A stretch of DNA of 64,000 bases from Heterocephalus glaber (GCF_000247695.1 NW_004624742.1:4935336-4999335), one strand, 5' to 3'; counted from the first letter of the stretch, positions 1-52,519 are shown. Notes: generated from the sequence alone by a model not told the origin. Numbers and translations: made by a program.

Positions 1-186
1 ATATATAGTTTTTCTGATTAGAAAAGTGACATATTCATTATACAAAATTTATGCAATAGAGAAAAAATAAAAATTTATACTCATACCACTCTTGACACTT
101 TGAGATAACCACCTTGATATTTTTTTTCCTTGAAGTTTCTAAAGTTTGTTGGTAACTTTCTTCTCTTTTTCAAAAGCAAAACTGAG

Positions 187-372
187 CCAGACATGGTGAC
201 ACATACCTATAATCCCAGCACTCTGGGAGACTGAGGCGGGAGGATGGCAGGTTCAAGGTCAACCTGGGGAACAGCAATTTAGCAAGACTCTGTCTCAAAA
301 TAAATTTTTTTTAAATGGCTGGAAAAGCAGCTCAGTGTAAAAGCCTTGAGTTCAATCCCCAATACTGGGTAG
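187..372 (+). repeat. B1-ID composite SINE
   Basis: A B1-like head (gccagacatggtgacacata, 'taatcccagcactctgggag', 'tctgtctcaaaa') is followed by an ID-like half that ends 'ttcaatccccaatactggg'. This B1-then-ID order recurs through the window and matches the dimeric B1-dID family. Confidence 0.75.
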
Positions 373-419
373 TGGGGTGGGGACACAAAATTGGAAACAT
401 AGTAATTTTGTTTTTGTTT

Positions 420-520
420 TTTATTTAGCCCAGATTGGCCTCTAACTAACTTACTATCCTCCTGCCTCAGCCTCCTGAGCAGCTAGGATGACAGGCCTGC
501 ACCACCACACATGGCCTTGT
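420..520 (-). repeat. B1-like SINE, antisense
   Basis: The stretch reads as the reverse of a B1 ('cctcctgcctcagcctcctg', 'caccaccacacatggcc'). Confidence 0.7.
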
Positions 521-1333
521 CATTCATGCTGTTTTGAGAGCTAATTTCTTTTCATTTAATATATCATGAGCATTTTCCCATACTTCAACATTTGTTTGAA
601 AATTTACTCATGAGTCTAGAGACAGGCTTACATGCAATTAATTACCCAGGTGTTCTTGCATTTTTTATGCTGTCAGCCTCTGAGAATAATATCAACTAAC
701 ATGCAGAAAAAATGTGGAAATTATGTACTCCTTGGTTCCTTGTTGAAATTTTATTTCAGAAGTTCACACAAAATCAAAACAAAATATGTTCATATACAAA
801 TGAAATCTTCAGACTTTAGAATCTATAAATGTAAAAATTCATCTCATGGACATTAAGAATGCCTACTAATAATATCGTTTAACAAGGAATTCTTATTGGA
901 AGTTTTGACATAAAAAATAATTTTTCGTGCTCAAAAAAATACAGGGGGTAGATATTTTTAAGACCTTTATTTTCACTGTCTTAAGTTTTTTAAAAAACGT
1001 TTCTGTTATTTGAGATGACATGAAAGTCTTTTTAAAATTTTTTTATTGCATATCATAGTTCTTTTTTGATGTTGGTAAAAATTATCATTAGGGCAATTTA
1101 AATTGGATACATTGAGAGCTTCTTAGAAGTTAGTGTTCCAGTAGCTCTCTACTGGCAAGGAGGGCTCTTAAAGTAACAGTACCAAGATCTGTTCCAAATA
1201 AAGTTTACTTGCAATTATTATGATATACAGAAAATATTTGCCCTATTAAGTGGTTTCCTTCTGTGGTTTTTTTTTTTACAGCTAACAAGTTTTTCAGAGG
1301 TGTTATTACTATAAACATAAATATTTAAGCAAA

Positions 1334-1484
1334 GCCTGGCATGGTGGTGCATGCCTATAGTACTAGAACTCTGGAGGCCAAGACAGGATAATTGCCACAA
1401 ATTTGAGGCCAGCCTAGGCTACATAGTGAGTTCAAGGCTGGTCTGAACTACATGGTGACACCTAGGTCAAAAAACCAAAAATAA
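1334..1484 (+). repeat. B1 SINE with internal duplication
   Basis: The B1 body contains the two related blocks 'gaggccagcctaggctacat' and 'aaggctggtctgaactacat'. It is flanked by a direct repeat of about 15 bp (aaatatttaagcaaa, left near 1319 and right near 1488), which marks retroposition. Confidence 0.85.
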
Positions 1485-1796
1485 ATAAATATTTAAGCAA
1501 AATATTTGTGGACAAAAGTAAAGATATGATGAATATTTTTCTTCCCCAATTCTCCAAATTAAGAATAGTTATGGAGGGTGTATTTAGGGGTGAATGGAAT
1601 TTTATGTTTTACGTATTTATGGAAGATGTTGAATATAAGAAATAGGTAATAAAAATAGTTTTAAATGAAATTTTGGAGTGTTATCTCTGCCTATTTTAAA
1701 AACTTAATGTAAATTATATTAACAAAATAAAAGATTTTTAGCTTTGTTCTGAAGTAAGTTATCACAGTGAATTGAGACAATATTTAAAAAGAAGAA

Positions 1797-1914
1797 AGCT
1801 GGGCATGGTGGCTCACATCTGTAATCCCAGCACTCAGGAAGGTGAGGCAGAAGAATTGTTTCAGCTCAGCCTGGGTTACATAGCAAGAATCTGTCTCAAA
1901 AGGAAAAAAAAAAA
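1797..1914 (+). repeat. B1-like SINE
   Basis: A B1 head (gctgggcatggtggctcaca) runs to 'atctgtctcaaaagg' and an A-tail. It lacks the internal duplication. Confidence 0.8.
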
Positions 1915-2189
1915 AAGAATGGAACTAATAAAGTTTGTTTCATCGTGTGCATATTTTCCATCTCCAGTGAATTTTTTTATTTATAATAAAAGATTTGTAA
2001 TTATTTACTCTAGTCATAAAGAATTACATAGTTCTGTTATTTCTAGACAGATGCTAAACTATTTTTTAAATTATAGTTCATGCATTAAAGGCTAGTTTAA
2101 CTTAAAATGATAGTGTCTTACAAATTTGATTATTTCAACTCCATAATTTTTGTTTTTATTTTGTGTGACAGTGATACAGACTTTCTTAA

Positions 2190-2335
2190 TGGCCATGCTT
2201 TGATGTTGGAGGCTATTTAGCAGCATCTCTGGCCTCTATCCACAAGATTCTAGTAGTAATCCCCAGACGTGAAACCAAAAATGTCTCCCTAGGGAGCAAA
2301 ATTGATTCCAATTGAGAATCACTGCCCTGGTATAT
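2190..2335 (+). repeat. Charlie-like hAT DNA transposon remnant
   Basis: The phrases 'tttagcagcatctctggcct', 'accaaaaatgtctccc' and 'ttgagaatcactg' resemble old mammal-wide MER/Charlie elements. The family name is not certain. Confidence 0.5.
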
Positions 2336-2683
2336 TTACTGAAATTGTTATCATGCTTTTCAGGAGCATAATTTTGAATAAACCAGTATACTATTAGTAG
2401 CCAAGCACAAAATCAGCAAAATTAAAAAGCTACTAGGCAGTAATTTTGGATAGTCCAGCATAACAAAAATGTCAGACTATATTTTGCAGTGAAAGACTAG
2501 GTAATTGGTATAGATTGTCTAGGTAATTGGTATAGAACAGAACACTAGATGCATTTTAGTGAATGCTATATGGGAGAAATAAAATTAGTTCATAGTTATA
2601 GATGTAATTTATGGCCATTTCTTTCTTTAGTCCTTATTTTAAAATGTACGACCACAGGATCTGTGGATATTAAAGAACACATG

Positions 2684-2776
2684 GGGCCGGGGATTTAGCT
2701 CAGTGGTTCTACCGCCTGCCTCGCAAGCGCTAGGACCCGAGTTCGATCCCCGGTACCAAAAAAAAAAAAAAAAAAA
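2684..2776 (+). repeat. Young tRNA-like SINE
   Basis: Pol III A-box (tagctcagtgg) and B-box (gagttcgatcc) motifs are present, and the element ends 'ggtacc' plus a long A-tail. A 12-bp direct repeat (aaagaacacatg) flanks it at 2672-2683 and 2775-2786. Confidence 0.93.
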
Positions 2777-3504
2777 AGAACACATGAACGTCCTTACACT
2801 ATTTTGTGTTACCCATCCAAAGTACAGCAGTTTTCCATGACATGCTGGAATAATGTGTTTGCTGTTTGTCATATCTACGACAGGTGATTCCCAGCACCTT
2901 GCTGGGAACATCATTAATCTAACTTCCTTTACACAATTTTTGGCTTTCTGTGTCATGACCAACACTCATCAGGCAAGTCATCTCACAAGGTGTTTGTCAG
3001 TTTAAATGTATGCTAGAGGAAATGCAAAAAATGTAGCTCCTTCAGAGATAGAGAAAACCAAAATTAGACCCATTATCTCACCTTAAAAATTAAAATAATC
3101 TCTTAATATCATTAAGTATTCCATCATTCTTCAGATTTTCAATTGTCTCACAAATGTCTTTTTTTAACTGTTTTTCATTTGAATCAGGGCTCAAAAAAAA
3201 TTCACAGCTTATGATTATTTGACATTTTTCTTAAATGTTTTCTAAATCCTTAAGTTTCCCCTTCTCTTTTTCCCAATTGTAATTTGAAACTGAATTGCTT
3301 GTATTGAATGTTTCCCACAGCCTAGAGTTTGCCTCATAGTGTCACTTACTTAAGTGTCACTTGTGTCTCTCTCCACTGTTTCCTGTAAGCTGGTAGTTGC
3401 AGCTAAAGGCTTGATCAGATTCAGATTCGGTTTTCTTTTTGGCAAGTCTATAAAGAAAGCAATAGCCAATAACAGCATTGTTGACCTCCTAGTTGGTGAC
3501 TTGC

Positions 3505-3610
3505 AAACTGACTTAGCTAACATTTGTTGAATATTTACTATGTACCCAGTGATGTGCTTGTGTTCTGTAGTCGTTGTGTCATTTAATCTAAACCTCATGA
3601 TACTAGTACA
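3505..3610. repeat. MIR/L2-like remnant
   Basis: The text 'tttgttgaatatttactatg' followed by 'tgtcatttaatctaaacctc' resembles the 3' core of MIR/L2 elements. Orientation and exact family are not resolved. Confidence 0.45.
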
Positions 3611-4361
3611 AACCAATTTCTGAGGATCAGACCTCGTCTTAGAGCCAGATAATCTTAAATGTCTTTCACACAAACCCTTTAGCATGTATCCCATTGTCAT
3701 TTATTTGATTTAATGTGCTTATCTGAATTTTCCTTTTATTAAATTCATTTAGAGCTACCCAAAAATGTTTTGCATTAAACCCCTTTTAAATTTTTAATAA
3801 AGCTCGAAGACCTGGCATGTAACTATGAACTCATTGTACTCAAGCTTTTGGGATTCACCATCTGTTAACCTCACAAAGACAGATATCTAAACCCCAAGTA
3901 GCGCCAAAAGAATTCAGTATTTCCTGAGTCTCTTTTTCCTTTCCACTCATTGTCTTCTGCAGGTGCACTTATGGCTCTTTCATGTCTCTGCTTTCTTTGA
4001 ATACTCACAGTGCTCACAGTATCCTACTGTTTCCCAGTGTGAGAAACTAGCTTGTGATTATAAAAGCAAAACTAGCTTTTCATTGTTTGTTTATGCATCT
4101 TTAATTTATTCTACTTAATTCTCTCCATAGTTCTTGGTACTACTGTTCATAAAATCAGACCATAAGCACACCAGACCCAAAAAATGAATGTCAAATTATG
4201 TTGAGCTATCACTTTGGAAGATTAAACTGTTTGATATTGATTGATGGACCAAATTGCAATTAGATATCAGAGCACTGGAAGCAAAACAATGCAAAGAGGA
4301 TCCTATTGTGTGACTTTGCAAGTTGACATGCAAGGAGTAATTTATTCTTTTTTTTCCCATC

Positions 4362-4540
4362 CTCAGGGCCAATCCTAGGGGTGCTCTGCCATTGAGCCAC
4401 ATCCCCAACCTTTTTTATTTTATTTTTTATTTTGAACCACCAACTGTCTAAGTTGCCCAGGCTGGACTTGAACTTGCAAACCTCCTACCTCAGCCTCCCA
4501 AACTGGAATTACAGGCATGGGCCACTATGCCTAACTGGGT
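4362..4540 (-). repeat. B1-ID composite SINE, antisense
   Basis: An antisense ID part ('gctctgccattgagccacat') is followed by an antisense B1 part ('aagttgcccaggctggactt' to 'ggcatgggccactatgcc'). Confidence 0.7.
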
Positions 4541-5105
4541 ACTGTAATTTATTCTTCATAGATCTTAATTCTTCTTTCCAATCATTTGCTTGGCTGAATA
4601 GAAGGAGCCTAAAGCCCTGGTGATACAGTAGGGAAAGAGGAACGGCTGTGGAATTTGATTTCTTATTCTGGTTTTCACCATGAGACATTAGACAACCAGA
4701 TTCTTTGTTCTCATTTCTTTAAAAAAAAATTTTAACATGATTATTCATAAAGACCTTTAAAATTCTTATCTAAGAGAGTCTTTTGTAAGCTCCTAGTAAA
4801 TGGATTATATCTCTCTTTACCTGATCGTACACTGTAGCATGGTGCACGTGCTTGTGCTTAATAAGTAGCTTTTGATGATAGTGGCATTTGAAAGGTTATA
4901 TATCTTAAAGGATATTTTGTTTCTTTTTTTCCTTGGCAGGACCAAGAAGCTTCCTTTTCTAAGACCAGTCCTGTTTGGTCTTGGTGAAAGTGCACTTTGT
5001 TCTAAAATTGCCATATAAAAGCCTAATATATACTGCATTATTCTAAGAAAGGGGGGAAATCACGTTCTAGGACAGTGAATGCTGACTTGGCTTGGTGCTG
5101 AATGA

Positions 5106-35954
<30,849 letters not shown>

Positions 35955-36124
35955 TTTGAACAAGTACCATCATAGGAAACTTACCACTTCTGAATATCCA
36001 TTCTGAACATTTAAAAGAATGGCTTCTGATCCTTTCTCTTGGGGCCTAAGAAGCCATCATCTTAAATAGACAGGAGTATGGCAACGGCAGGCAGTACAGA
36101 TGAACATCTCCACAAGATTTCACT

Positions 36125-36245
36125 CCTTTTGTTTTTTGAGATGGGGTCTTGCTCCGTTGCCCAGGTGGTATCAAACTTCTAGACTCCAGTGATATTCCTG
36201 CCTGAGCCTGTGTGCTGGGACTATAGGCAAATGCCACCATGTGCC
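36125..36245 (-). repeat. B1-like SINE, antisense, in DIPK1A 3' UTR
   Basis: 'ggggtcttgctccgttgccc' to 'gcaaatgccaccatgtgcc'. Confidence 0.75.
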
Positions 36246-36709
36246 AATTCCTGCTTTTAGAAGTCCTTACATTTGCCAATTCCATTCACTGTGTAACTAT
36301 CTTGAAGAGTGACTTTAAAAAAAACTGTGAAAAGCCTCATTCCATAAACATCAACAGTGAGTATTTTGTGGATTTATATTAGCCAAAATACCATTGCTGG
36401 AAACATTGTTTGCATTGAAGCTGTTTAAAATTTATACAAATTTAGTAATGTCTTCGCATGGTAATGTTTGCACATTAACAAGACTGCAAAGCAGATTAAA
36501 ATTACTCCTTTATAAAACAGATGTTGAGTCAATAGCATGGTTTATTGTACTATACTTACATAATTTTAATCTCAGACATCAAATGTCACAGGTAGTTTGA
36601 GCACATTCCCTGGTCTTGAACTTGAGAAAGTATTCTCCTTGACAATATGCAATTAGCAATTTTAGTGGCTGAAATTAGGCAAATTTTTATTAACCTACAG
36701 ATTGGATGG

Positions 36710-36825
36710 GGTGGGGCATGGTGGCACACACCTATAATCCCAGCACTCAAGGGAAGCTGAGGCAAGAGGATCATAAGTTCAAGGCCAGCCCAGACTGCAC
36801 AGCAAGCCCTTGTGGTCTAAAACAA
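36710..36825 (+). repeat. B1-like SINE in DIPK1A 3' UTR
   Basis: 'gtggggcatggtggcacaca' to 'gcacagcaagcccttgtgg'. Confidence 0.8.
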
Positions 36826-36886
36826 TAATAATAATTGGATGAGTAGTATCAACCAAGCCTACCAAGCCCTTTGAAATCCCTTGGGC

Positions 36887-36965
36887 TCAGGCCAGGGATT
36901 TAGCTCAGTGGTTCCACCACCTGCCTCACAAGTGCAAGGTACCACACCCTGGTGCCACAAAAAGA
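36887..36965 (+). repeat. tRNA-like SINE, degraded
   Basis: 'caggccagggatttagctca' to 'ggtaccacaccctggtgcca'. The B-box is lost. An old ID-like piece follows at 36985-37050. Confidence 0.8.
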
Positions 36966-37136
36966 GAACAATAAACTAAACTCCCTTGGGCTGAGAATGT
37001 ATCTCAGTGGCAGTGCTTGCTTAGCAGGCTTGAGCCCCAGCATTGCAGAAGAGACATCTTGAGGCCATACACCAGAAATCCACTTACCCAGAATTTGAGC
37101 TATGGGGAAATTGATAACTGTTAAGAGCAAGACTAA

Positions 37137-37142
37137 AATAAA
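37137..37142 (+). terminator. DIPK1A: DIPK1A poly(A) signal AATAAA
   Basis: A canonical hexamer downstream of the stop codon and upstream of the convergent RPL5 end. Confidence 0.65.
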
Positions 37143-37890
37143 TCATTAAAGACCTTTGATTTTCCATTTTCAGTGTTTCCTGTGGTCTAAAAGGGTTGTT
37201 TCTTAAAAGACACGTATAAATTTACCCACCGACTATTTTTTCCCACAAACTTGATATCCAAGATTTAATATTTGATCCTCTTCCATATATTTTCATAGTC
37301 AGATCTGGCATGTGTCCTTCAACATCTCCATAACATGAGACATCTCGTTTTGAAACTAGAAGCACTTCTATTTTCTGCTCAGAGGTTTTACCTGGTTAAA
37401 GCGAATGTACTGAATCTGTGCTCTTCATTTGCTTTCTCTCAAAAATTTAAAGCCATCGCTCATTGCCAGTTTTGTTTCCTTTGAGATTGTATACTTTTGA
37501 GGTATGTTTTCTTCCCATTAGTGATCTGGTTATAATGAATGGACAGAAGAAATTATTTCCTAGTGATCACTGATTAGTCTGTTGCTTGCAAAACTTTTAG
37601 GGAGAGCTATACCATACAATTTGAGGGATAACAAAAAGAAAAGGAGGGCCGGGGATTTAGCTCAATGGTTCCGCCACCTGCCTTGCAAGCGCAAGGTCCC
37701 AAGTTCGATCCCTGGTACCAAAAAAAAAAAAAAAAGAATAGGTATGAACTTTGCAGGAATCAAAACACAAGTTGGTTGTTTCTGGAACAAATTACACCTG
37801 TTTCTTGGAGAAAAAAAAAACCTGTCAACTCCTTTGCTTTTATACTTCGGTGTATTTCTTAGACTCTCATAACAAGAGCTTAACACAGAA
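37143..37890. other. Spacer between convergent DIPK1A and RPL5
   Basis: It holds one young SINE (37646-37735) and otherwise unassigned sequence. Confidence 0.75.
37646..37735 (+). repeat. Young tRNA-like SINE
   Basis: The body 'gggccggggatttagctcaa' to 'cgatccctggtacc' with an A-tail is near-intact. Confidence 0.92.
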
Positions 37891-37910
37891 GCAGTTGCTT
37901 GATGAATAAG

Positions 37911-37916
37911 TTTATT
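37911..37916 (-). terminator. RPL5: RPL5 poly(A) signal AATAAA
   Basis: TTTATT on the + strand lies 37 bases past the RPL5 stop codon, giving the short 3' UTR expected for this gene. Confidence 0.9.
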
Positions 37917-37952
37917 GGTTGTCATCTGAAAAATCTTCATAGAAAATTTGGT

Positions 37953-47877
<9,925 letters not shown>

Positions 47878-47880
<3 letters not shown>

Positions 47881-47954
47881 CCTGCGGAATAAAGACCCGC
47901 TTACGCGGTTCCTCACAGACCTGCAGGCCTAGCAGCGCTACAGGGGGGAAAAGG
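47878..47954 (-). CDS. RPL5: RPL5 exon 1: 5' UTR and start codon
   Basis: The ATG is at 47880-47878, followed at once by the donor GTAAGT, so only Met is coded here. An A at -3 gives a good start context (GCAGGATG). The 5' edge at about 47954 is inferred from the pyrimidine tract. Confidence 0.92.
47942..47954 (-). promoter_or_regulatory. RPL5: 5' TOP tract / transcription start of RPL5
   Basis: On the - strand CCTTTTCCCCCCT is an unbroken 13-base pyrimidine run, the mark of ribosomal-protein mRNAs whose translation follows mTOR signalling. Confidence 0.8.
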
Positions 47955-47965
47955 CCGGGGCTCGG

Positions 47966-47976
47966 GCGCAGGCGCA
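47966..47976. promoter_or_regulatory. NRF-1-like site
   Basis: gcgcaggcgca lies just upstream of the inferred start and resembles the NRF-1 palindrome. A second 'gcctgcg' is at about 47999. Confidence 0.5.
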
Positions 47977-48350
47977 GTATGTAGCGCTGCCGATTACGCC
48001 TGCGAAGAATCAAAGAGAGGGGGCACCGGCCCCAAGGTTTGCAGCCTTCTGCCCCCTGCTGGTTGGAGGCTGAGTGTTGCCCTTTGCCTTGTCCAAGCCT
48101 TCTGTCAAGAGTTCCTGGCTCAGAATCTTACAGGAATGGGCATTGAGCAGGCGCACGGAGGATTACGGGAGGCTTTCGCTGTTTTTGTTAAAGCGTTTTA
48201 TCAAAAACATATAATACTTTTCTAAGAAAGAAAAATAATTAAGTGTAATGAATTTGCTCTGGAGCCCTCTTGCCCTCTCCAAGATTCTGCCGCCTGGACC
48301 ACTCAGCATGGTCCAGGAACATGTAAGGCGCCCTTAAGAAGTCTTGCCTA

Positions 48351-48429
48351 GGGCCGGGGATTTAGCTTAGCGATGCCGCTGCCTGCCCCGAAAGCGCAAG
48401 AACCCGAGTTCGATCCCCGGTACCAAAAA
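48351..48429 (+). repeat. Young tRNA-like SINE
   Basis: Target duplication aagtcttgcct at 48339-48349 and 48430-48440. Confidence 0.92.
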
Positions 48430-48579
48430 AAGTCTTGCCTGAGGGCCTCAATCCTGGGGTAGGGACTATTCTGTCTTTCCACAGCACCTTTATACTTGCT
48501 TCAGCCCCCATAGACTGCAAACGCCCTTAGAGTCAGCCTTCTGAATCCCTGGCACTCAGCACAGTATAGCTGAAGTACG

Positions 48580-49350
48580 AAGCACTGGGGATGTAACTCT
48601 GTAGCAGAGCATTTGCCTAACGCGTAGGAGGCCCTGGGTCCAGTCCCCAGAAACACAGAGAAAGGGAGCAAGCATTCAGGAGACTGAGGCAAGACTGCAG
48701 GAAGTTCCAGGCCCACCTAGGCTATATAGAGTGAGTTCAAGGCTAGCCTGAATTACATAGCAAGGCCCTGTCTCAAAAAAACAGAAACAAAAGCATTTTA
48801 GAAAGCCAGGTGTGGTGACATGTGCTTGTAATCCTACAATTTGGGAGGCTGAGAGAAGAGGATTACTGGGAGTTAGACACCAGTTTGAGCTACATAAGTG
48901 AGTTCAAGATCAATAGCATAGGAAGACAAAAACAAATTCATTTTTTGCCAAAGACTATGATTTGCTCTTTATTTGGGCACCTTTGTCATCTGACTTTACT
49001 CTTCTAGAGCATCTCATGTTTTATCTAAAGCAAATCCAGCCAGGCATGGTGGCACACACCTATAATCCCAGCACTCAGGAGGTTGAGGCAGGAGGATCAC
49101 AAATTCAAGGCCAGCCTGGGCTACAAAGCAAGACCCTTCTCAAAAAAAAAAATTAAAAATAAAAAATAAAGCAAATCCAGCCAGGCTTGATTGCATATGC
49201 CTATAATCCTGGCATATGGGAGGATGATGCAAGAAAATCAAGAGTCTGAGGCCAGCCTGGACAATTTAGTAATACCTTGTATAAATAAAAAGGGCTAGGG
49301 AGGTAGCTCAGTGTGAAGGCCCTGGGTTCAATCCCTAGTACTGCCTCACA
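48580..49350 (+). repeat. Cluster of old ID, B1 and B1-ID SINEs
   Basis: In order: an ID-like piece (48580-48660), a B1 (48675-48785), a B1 (48806-48925), a B1 (49040-49165, 'gccaggcatggtggcacaca') and a B1-ID (49180-49350, ending 'ggttcaatccctagtactgc'). Confidence 0.8.
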
Positions 49351-50242
49351 CATACGTGTGCATACACACACCTTGCCCTCACATCAGAAAGGATTTGATA
49401 ATTTGTTTTTTCTCCTTAAATAAAAGAAATTCCATTACTCAGGTCCTCCTGCACGCCAAAGCATTGTTCATTTCAAATGTCAACAGTGTCACAAACCCAG
49501 TCTTTGTGACCTTCAGGCATAATTGTCTTTTGTTTTGAGGACCCAGGACAAGAAATGTGGAGTAGCATTTCCCTGGGGCCTAGGTGTAGGTACCCAGGGC
49601 AGATGCTTAGAGTTCTGGTCCAGTTCGTGCCAAGTCCTAAGTGACAGAGGCAGCCCGTGGCTGTCCATGGTTTTTGTTTTGAGCCATGTACTCATTAATA
49701 CATTTACTCTTTCTATATGTTTGTTTCTGTGCAAGGCTTTACAAAGTATGTGCACTGCATATTGGATGAGCCAGGGAAATTAGTACATTTACAAATAAGT
49801 ATTTTGTGTGTATGTAGTGGTTGCTTGGTACTGAGAGAAAACACAAACTTTGAGGCATGATTAAGTACACTTGGATTTTATATGAGAGCAACAGAAAAAG
49901 ATGCACTTACTTTCTAGCAAAAACTGAGCAACTTTTCAGCTTTTATCTCTAAGGTTTAAATCATAATTTTGAAATGTTCACACAAAATAATTAAAAATTA
50001 AGAAGTACAGGGCCAAGCAAGGTTTCTTCTTGTCAGAGTCAAAGGAAGTCACCTTTTGTAAACTTTACACCCACCGAAGATCGCAGGACCTGAAGAATGC
50101 CACCCTCTGCTAGACTGCTCTGTGAGACTTTGGCCTCCACTGATCTGTGAATCCCGATGACTTAGACTTTACTGCAGGATGGTGCCTGGGGAAAGGATAG
50201 GGGACTCCTGGGTATCTATGTACAGTATTCTAAAACATGAGC

Positions 50243-50310
50243 AGAAGATGCAGCTCACTGGTAGAGCACTTGCCCAGCATGCACAAGGCTCTGGGTTCTC
50301 CAGCATTAAA
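50243..50310 (+). repeat. Old ID-like SINE
   Basis: 'agatgcagctcactggtaga' with 'cttgcccagcatgcacaagg'. Confidence 0.75.
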
Positions 50311-50334
50311 AAAAGAAAAAAAAAATCAGCAAAC

Positions 50335-50465
50335 ATCTATTGAGAAAATATGCATCATGTTCTATACTAAGCATCTATTATATTATCTCATTTAATCCTT
50401 AAAACTCCTGTAATAGCATCATTATTACCATTTTACAGATGAAGGAATGCATGCCACAGCCTGTT
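50335..50465 (-). repeat. MIR remnant, antisense
   Basis: 'tctcatttaatccttaaaac' and 'attaccattttacagatgaa'. Confidence 0.7.
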
Positions 50466-50502
50466 GCAATGGGACTCAGGTGTCACCAATAAAATTTTTT
50501 TT

Positions 50503-50673
50503 GGGGGGGGCGGGGATTTAGCTCAGTGATTCTGCCACCTGACTCACAAGCAGAAGGACCTGAGTTCGATCCCTGGTACCAAAAAAAAAATTTTTTTTGG
50601 TACCAGGGATCAAACTCGGGACCTTGCGCTTGCGAGGCAGGTGGCGGAACCACTGAGCTAAATCCCCGGCCCC
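50503..50673. repeat. Inverted pair of young tRNA-like SINEs
   Basis: A + copy (50503-50590) meets a - copy (50591-50673) tail-to-tail through an A-run and a T-run, so the whole unit is a ~170-bp imperfect palindrome. Confidence 0.93.
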
Positions 50674-50838
50674 CATCATTGATATAATTTTTGAGTCTGG
50701 GAACACCTTAAAACTGCTAATAGAGGGACCTGGTACTCTGAAAAATTCATAATTGTGTACAGTTGACTTTGAGACACCTTCCATGACAAATTTGGCTTAA
50801 CGATATATAGTTCACTTTGTTTAAAAATAAAAGTGAAG

Positions 50839-51125
50839 AGCCAGGGATTTAGCTCAGTGATTCTGGCGCCTGCCTCACAAGCTCAAGGTCCCGAGTTCAA
50901 TCCCCAGTACCCCCCCCCCAAAAAGGTGAAGCTGTGAAGCTGGAAGTGGTGGTGCCTGCCTATAATCCCAGTACTCTGCAGGGCTAAGGCAGGAGGATCA
51001 CAAGTTCCAGCCCAGCCTGGGCAATTTAGCAGGACCTTGTCTCAAAATAAAAAACAAAAAAGAAAAAAGAAAGTACTGAGTATGTAGCTCTGTGCAAAGA
51101 CCCTGGGTTCAATACCTGGTACTGT
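50839..51125 (+). repeat. Young tRNA-like SINE followed by B1-ID
   Basis: The SINE (50839-50924) has a C-run in place of the start of its A-tail. The B1-ID (50940-51122) ends 'gggttcaatacctggtactg'. Confidence 0.85.
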
Positions 51126-51149
51126 AAATAAATAAATAAGAAATTATCA

Positions 51150-51265
51150 AGCAAGGTGGAAAATGCCTGTAGCCCCAAATACTTGAGAGCTAAGGCAGGA
51201 GGATTGCTTGAGCCTAGGAGTTTGAGATCAGCCTGGGTAACATAATAAGATCCTTGTCTGTTAAA
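51150..51265 (+). repeat. Alu/B1-like SINE
   Basis: 'caaggtggaaaatgcctgta', 'gattgcttgagcctaggagt' and 'gagatcagcctgggtaacat'. Confidence 0.65.
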
Positions 51266-51384
51266 ATTTAATGTAATGATTTAATTTAATTTTTAAAAAG
51301 GTAAAACTACAGTTAGTAAACGGTCATCTTTCAGGCCCTTAAGCTGAACCTGAAGAATTACAGTTCTTCAAAAAGCCAGGCAGG

Positions 51385-51615
51385 GAGCTGGGGATTTAGC
51401 TCAGTGGTGCAGCCGCCTTCCTCGAAAGTGGAAGGTTCCAAGTACGATCCCAGATACAAAAAAAAAAAAAAAAGACAGGCAGGATAGCTCACTCCTGTAA
51501 TCCCAGCACCCAGAAGGCTGAGGTAGGAAGATTGCCATGAGTTAGAGGGCATCCTGGGCTATGTAGTGAGTTCAACGCCAGCCTGCACTACAGAGCAAGA
51601 CCTGTCTCAAAACAA
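51385..51615 (+). repeat. Young tRNA-like SINE followed by B1
   Basis: The SINE (51385-51474) is inserted at the start of a duplicated B1 (51476-51612). 'aaagccaggcagg' and 'aaagacaggcagg' flank it. Confidence 0.85.
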
Positions 51616-52218
51616 ATTTTTAAAAAGTCAAAAAAAATGACCATAGTTTTATTTTGCTAGTTCTTCTAGGCCTAAAATAGATGACTAATAATAAATTTCA
51701 TGAATCATTTCTGAGAATCCCTTTTTTAAATTACATAAATAATATCTGTGTCCTTCTTTAGATACTTGGGCATGCAGAGAAGGCATAAGATAGATACATG
51801 AAAGCTCACTAAGTTCTTTAAAAGAAACAACATAAAATTATTGATTCTTCCCTTAACACATCCCAATAATGCTAACTTCTTCAAGGAAATACTACAAATA
51901 AAGGTGTAATTATATTTGTTACATTCGACCTCAAGTGCAGGGCATAACACTGTAAGTAATTTTCATGTTTACATGTAGGGTCAGCATCTTGGGGAGTCTG
52001 TGCTTAAAGGCATAATCTGAATGACCCTTGGAATAAACACTGTGGCCATCAGATGAGTGTTTTAATATACAGGAATGACTGCAGGATTCAGAGGGAGGAG
52101 ATAGGACAAATATATAAAATACTGGGTATAGAGCAAATAGCACCAAACATCTTCAAGTCACACTTGATGTCTCTGTTTTTCTCAAATTTCACATCCATTT
52201 CCTGGTGGCTATACTTTT

Positions 52219-52341
52219 ATTTATTTATTTTGTTGTTGTTGTTTGTGGGGTTTTTTGTTTGTTTGTTTGTACTGGGGATTGAATTTAAGTTTTTGCACTT
52301 GCAAGGCAGGCAGCAGAACCACTGAGCTAAATCCCTGGCCC
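52219..52341 (-). repeat. Young tRNA-like SINE, antisense, with TTTG-rich tail
   Basis: 'tactggggattgaatttaag' to 'cactgagctaaatccctggc'. 'atactttta' lies on both sides. Confidence 0.88.
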
Positions 52342-52377
52342 AAATACTTTTAAATATATACAGAAAATATTTCCCAA

Positions 52378-52518
52378 AAAAAGAGGAGAGAGGGAGGAAG
52401 GAAGGGAAGGAGAGAGGGAAGGAGGGGAGAGAGAGAGGGGAAGAAGTGGAAGAGGAGGGGGGAGGAAGGAGGAGGGGAAAAGGAGAGGAAAGAATTAAAG
52501 GAAGAAAGGAAGGAAGGA
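52378..52518. repeat. GA-rich tract
   Basis: About 140 bp almost purely of G and A on the + strand. Confidence 0.95.
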
Positions 52519-52519
52519 T

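Larger units (their letters stand above)
35955..37160 (+). other. DIPK1A: DIPK1A 3' UTR
   Basis: The first AATAAA in a suitable place is at 37137-37142, giving a UTR of about 1.2 kb. It contains an antisense B1 (36125-36245), a sense B1 (36710-36825) and a degraded tRNA-like SINE (36887-36965). Other poly(A) sites may exist. Confidence 0.7.
48060..52500. other. Intergenic, upstream of RPL5: SINE-rich
   Basis: Contains SINE clusters at 48351-48430, 48580-49350, 50243-50310, 50503-50673, 50839-51125, 51150-51265, 51385-51615 and 52219-52341, plus a MIR. 49360-50240 and 51620-52200 show no feature that I recognise. Confidence 0.8.
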
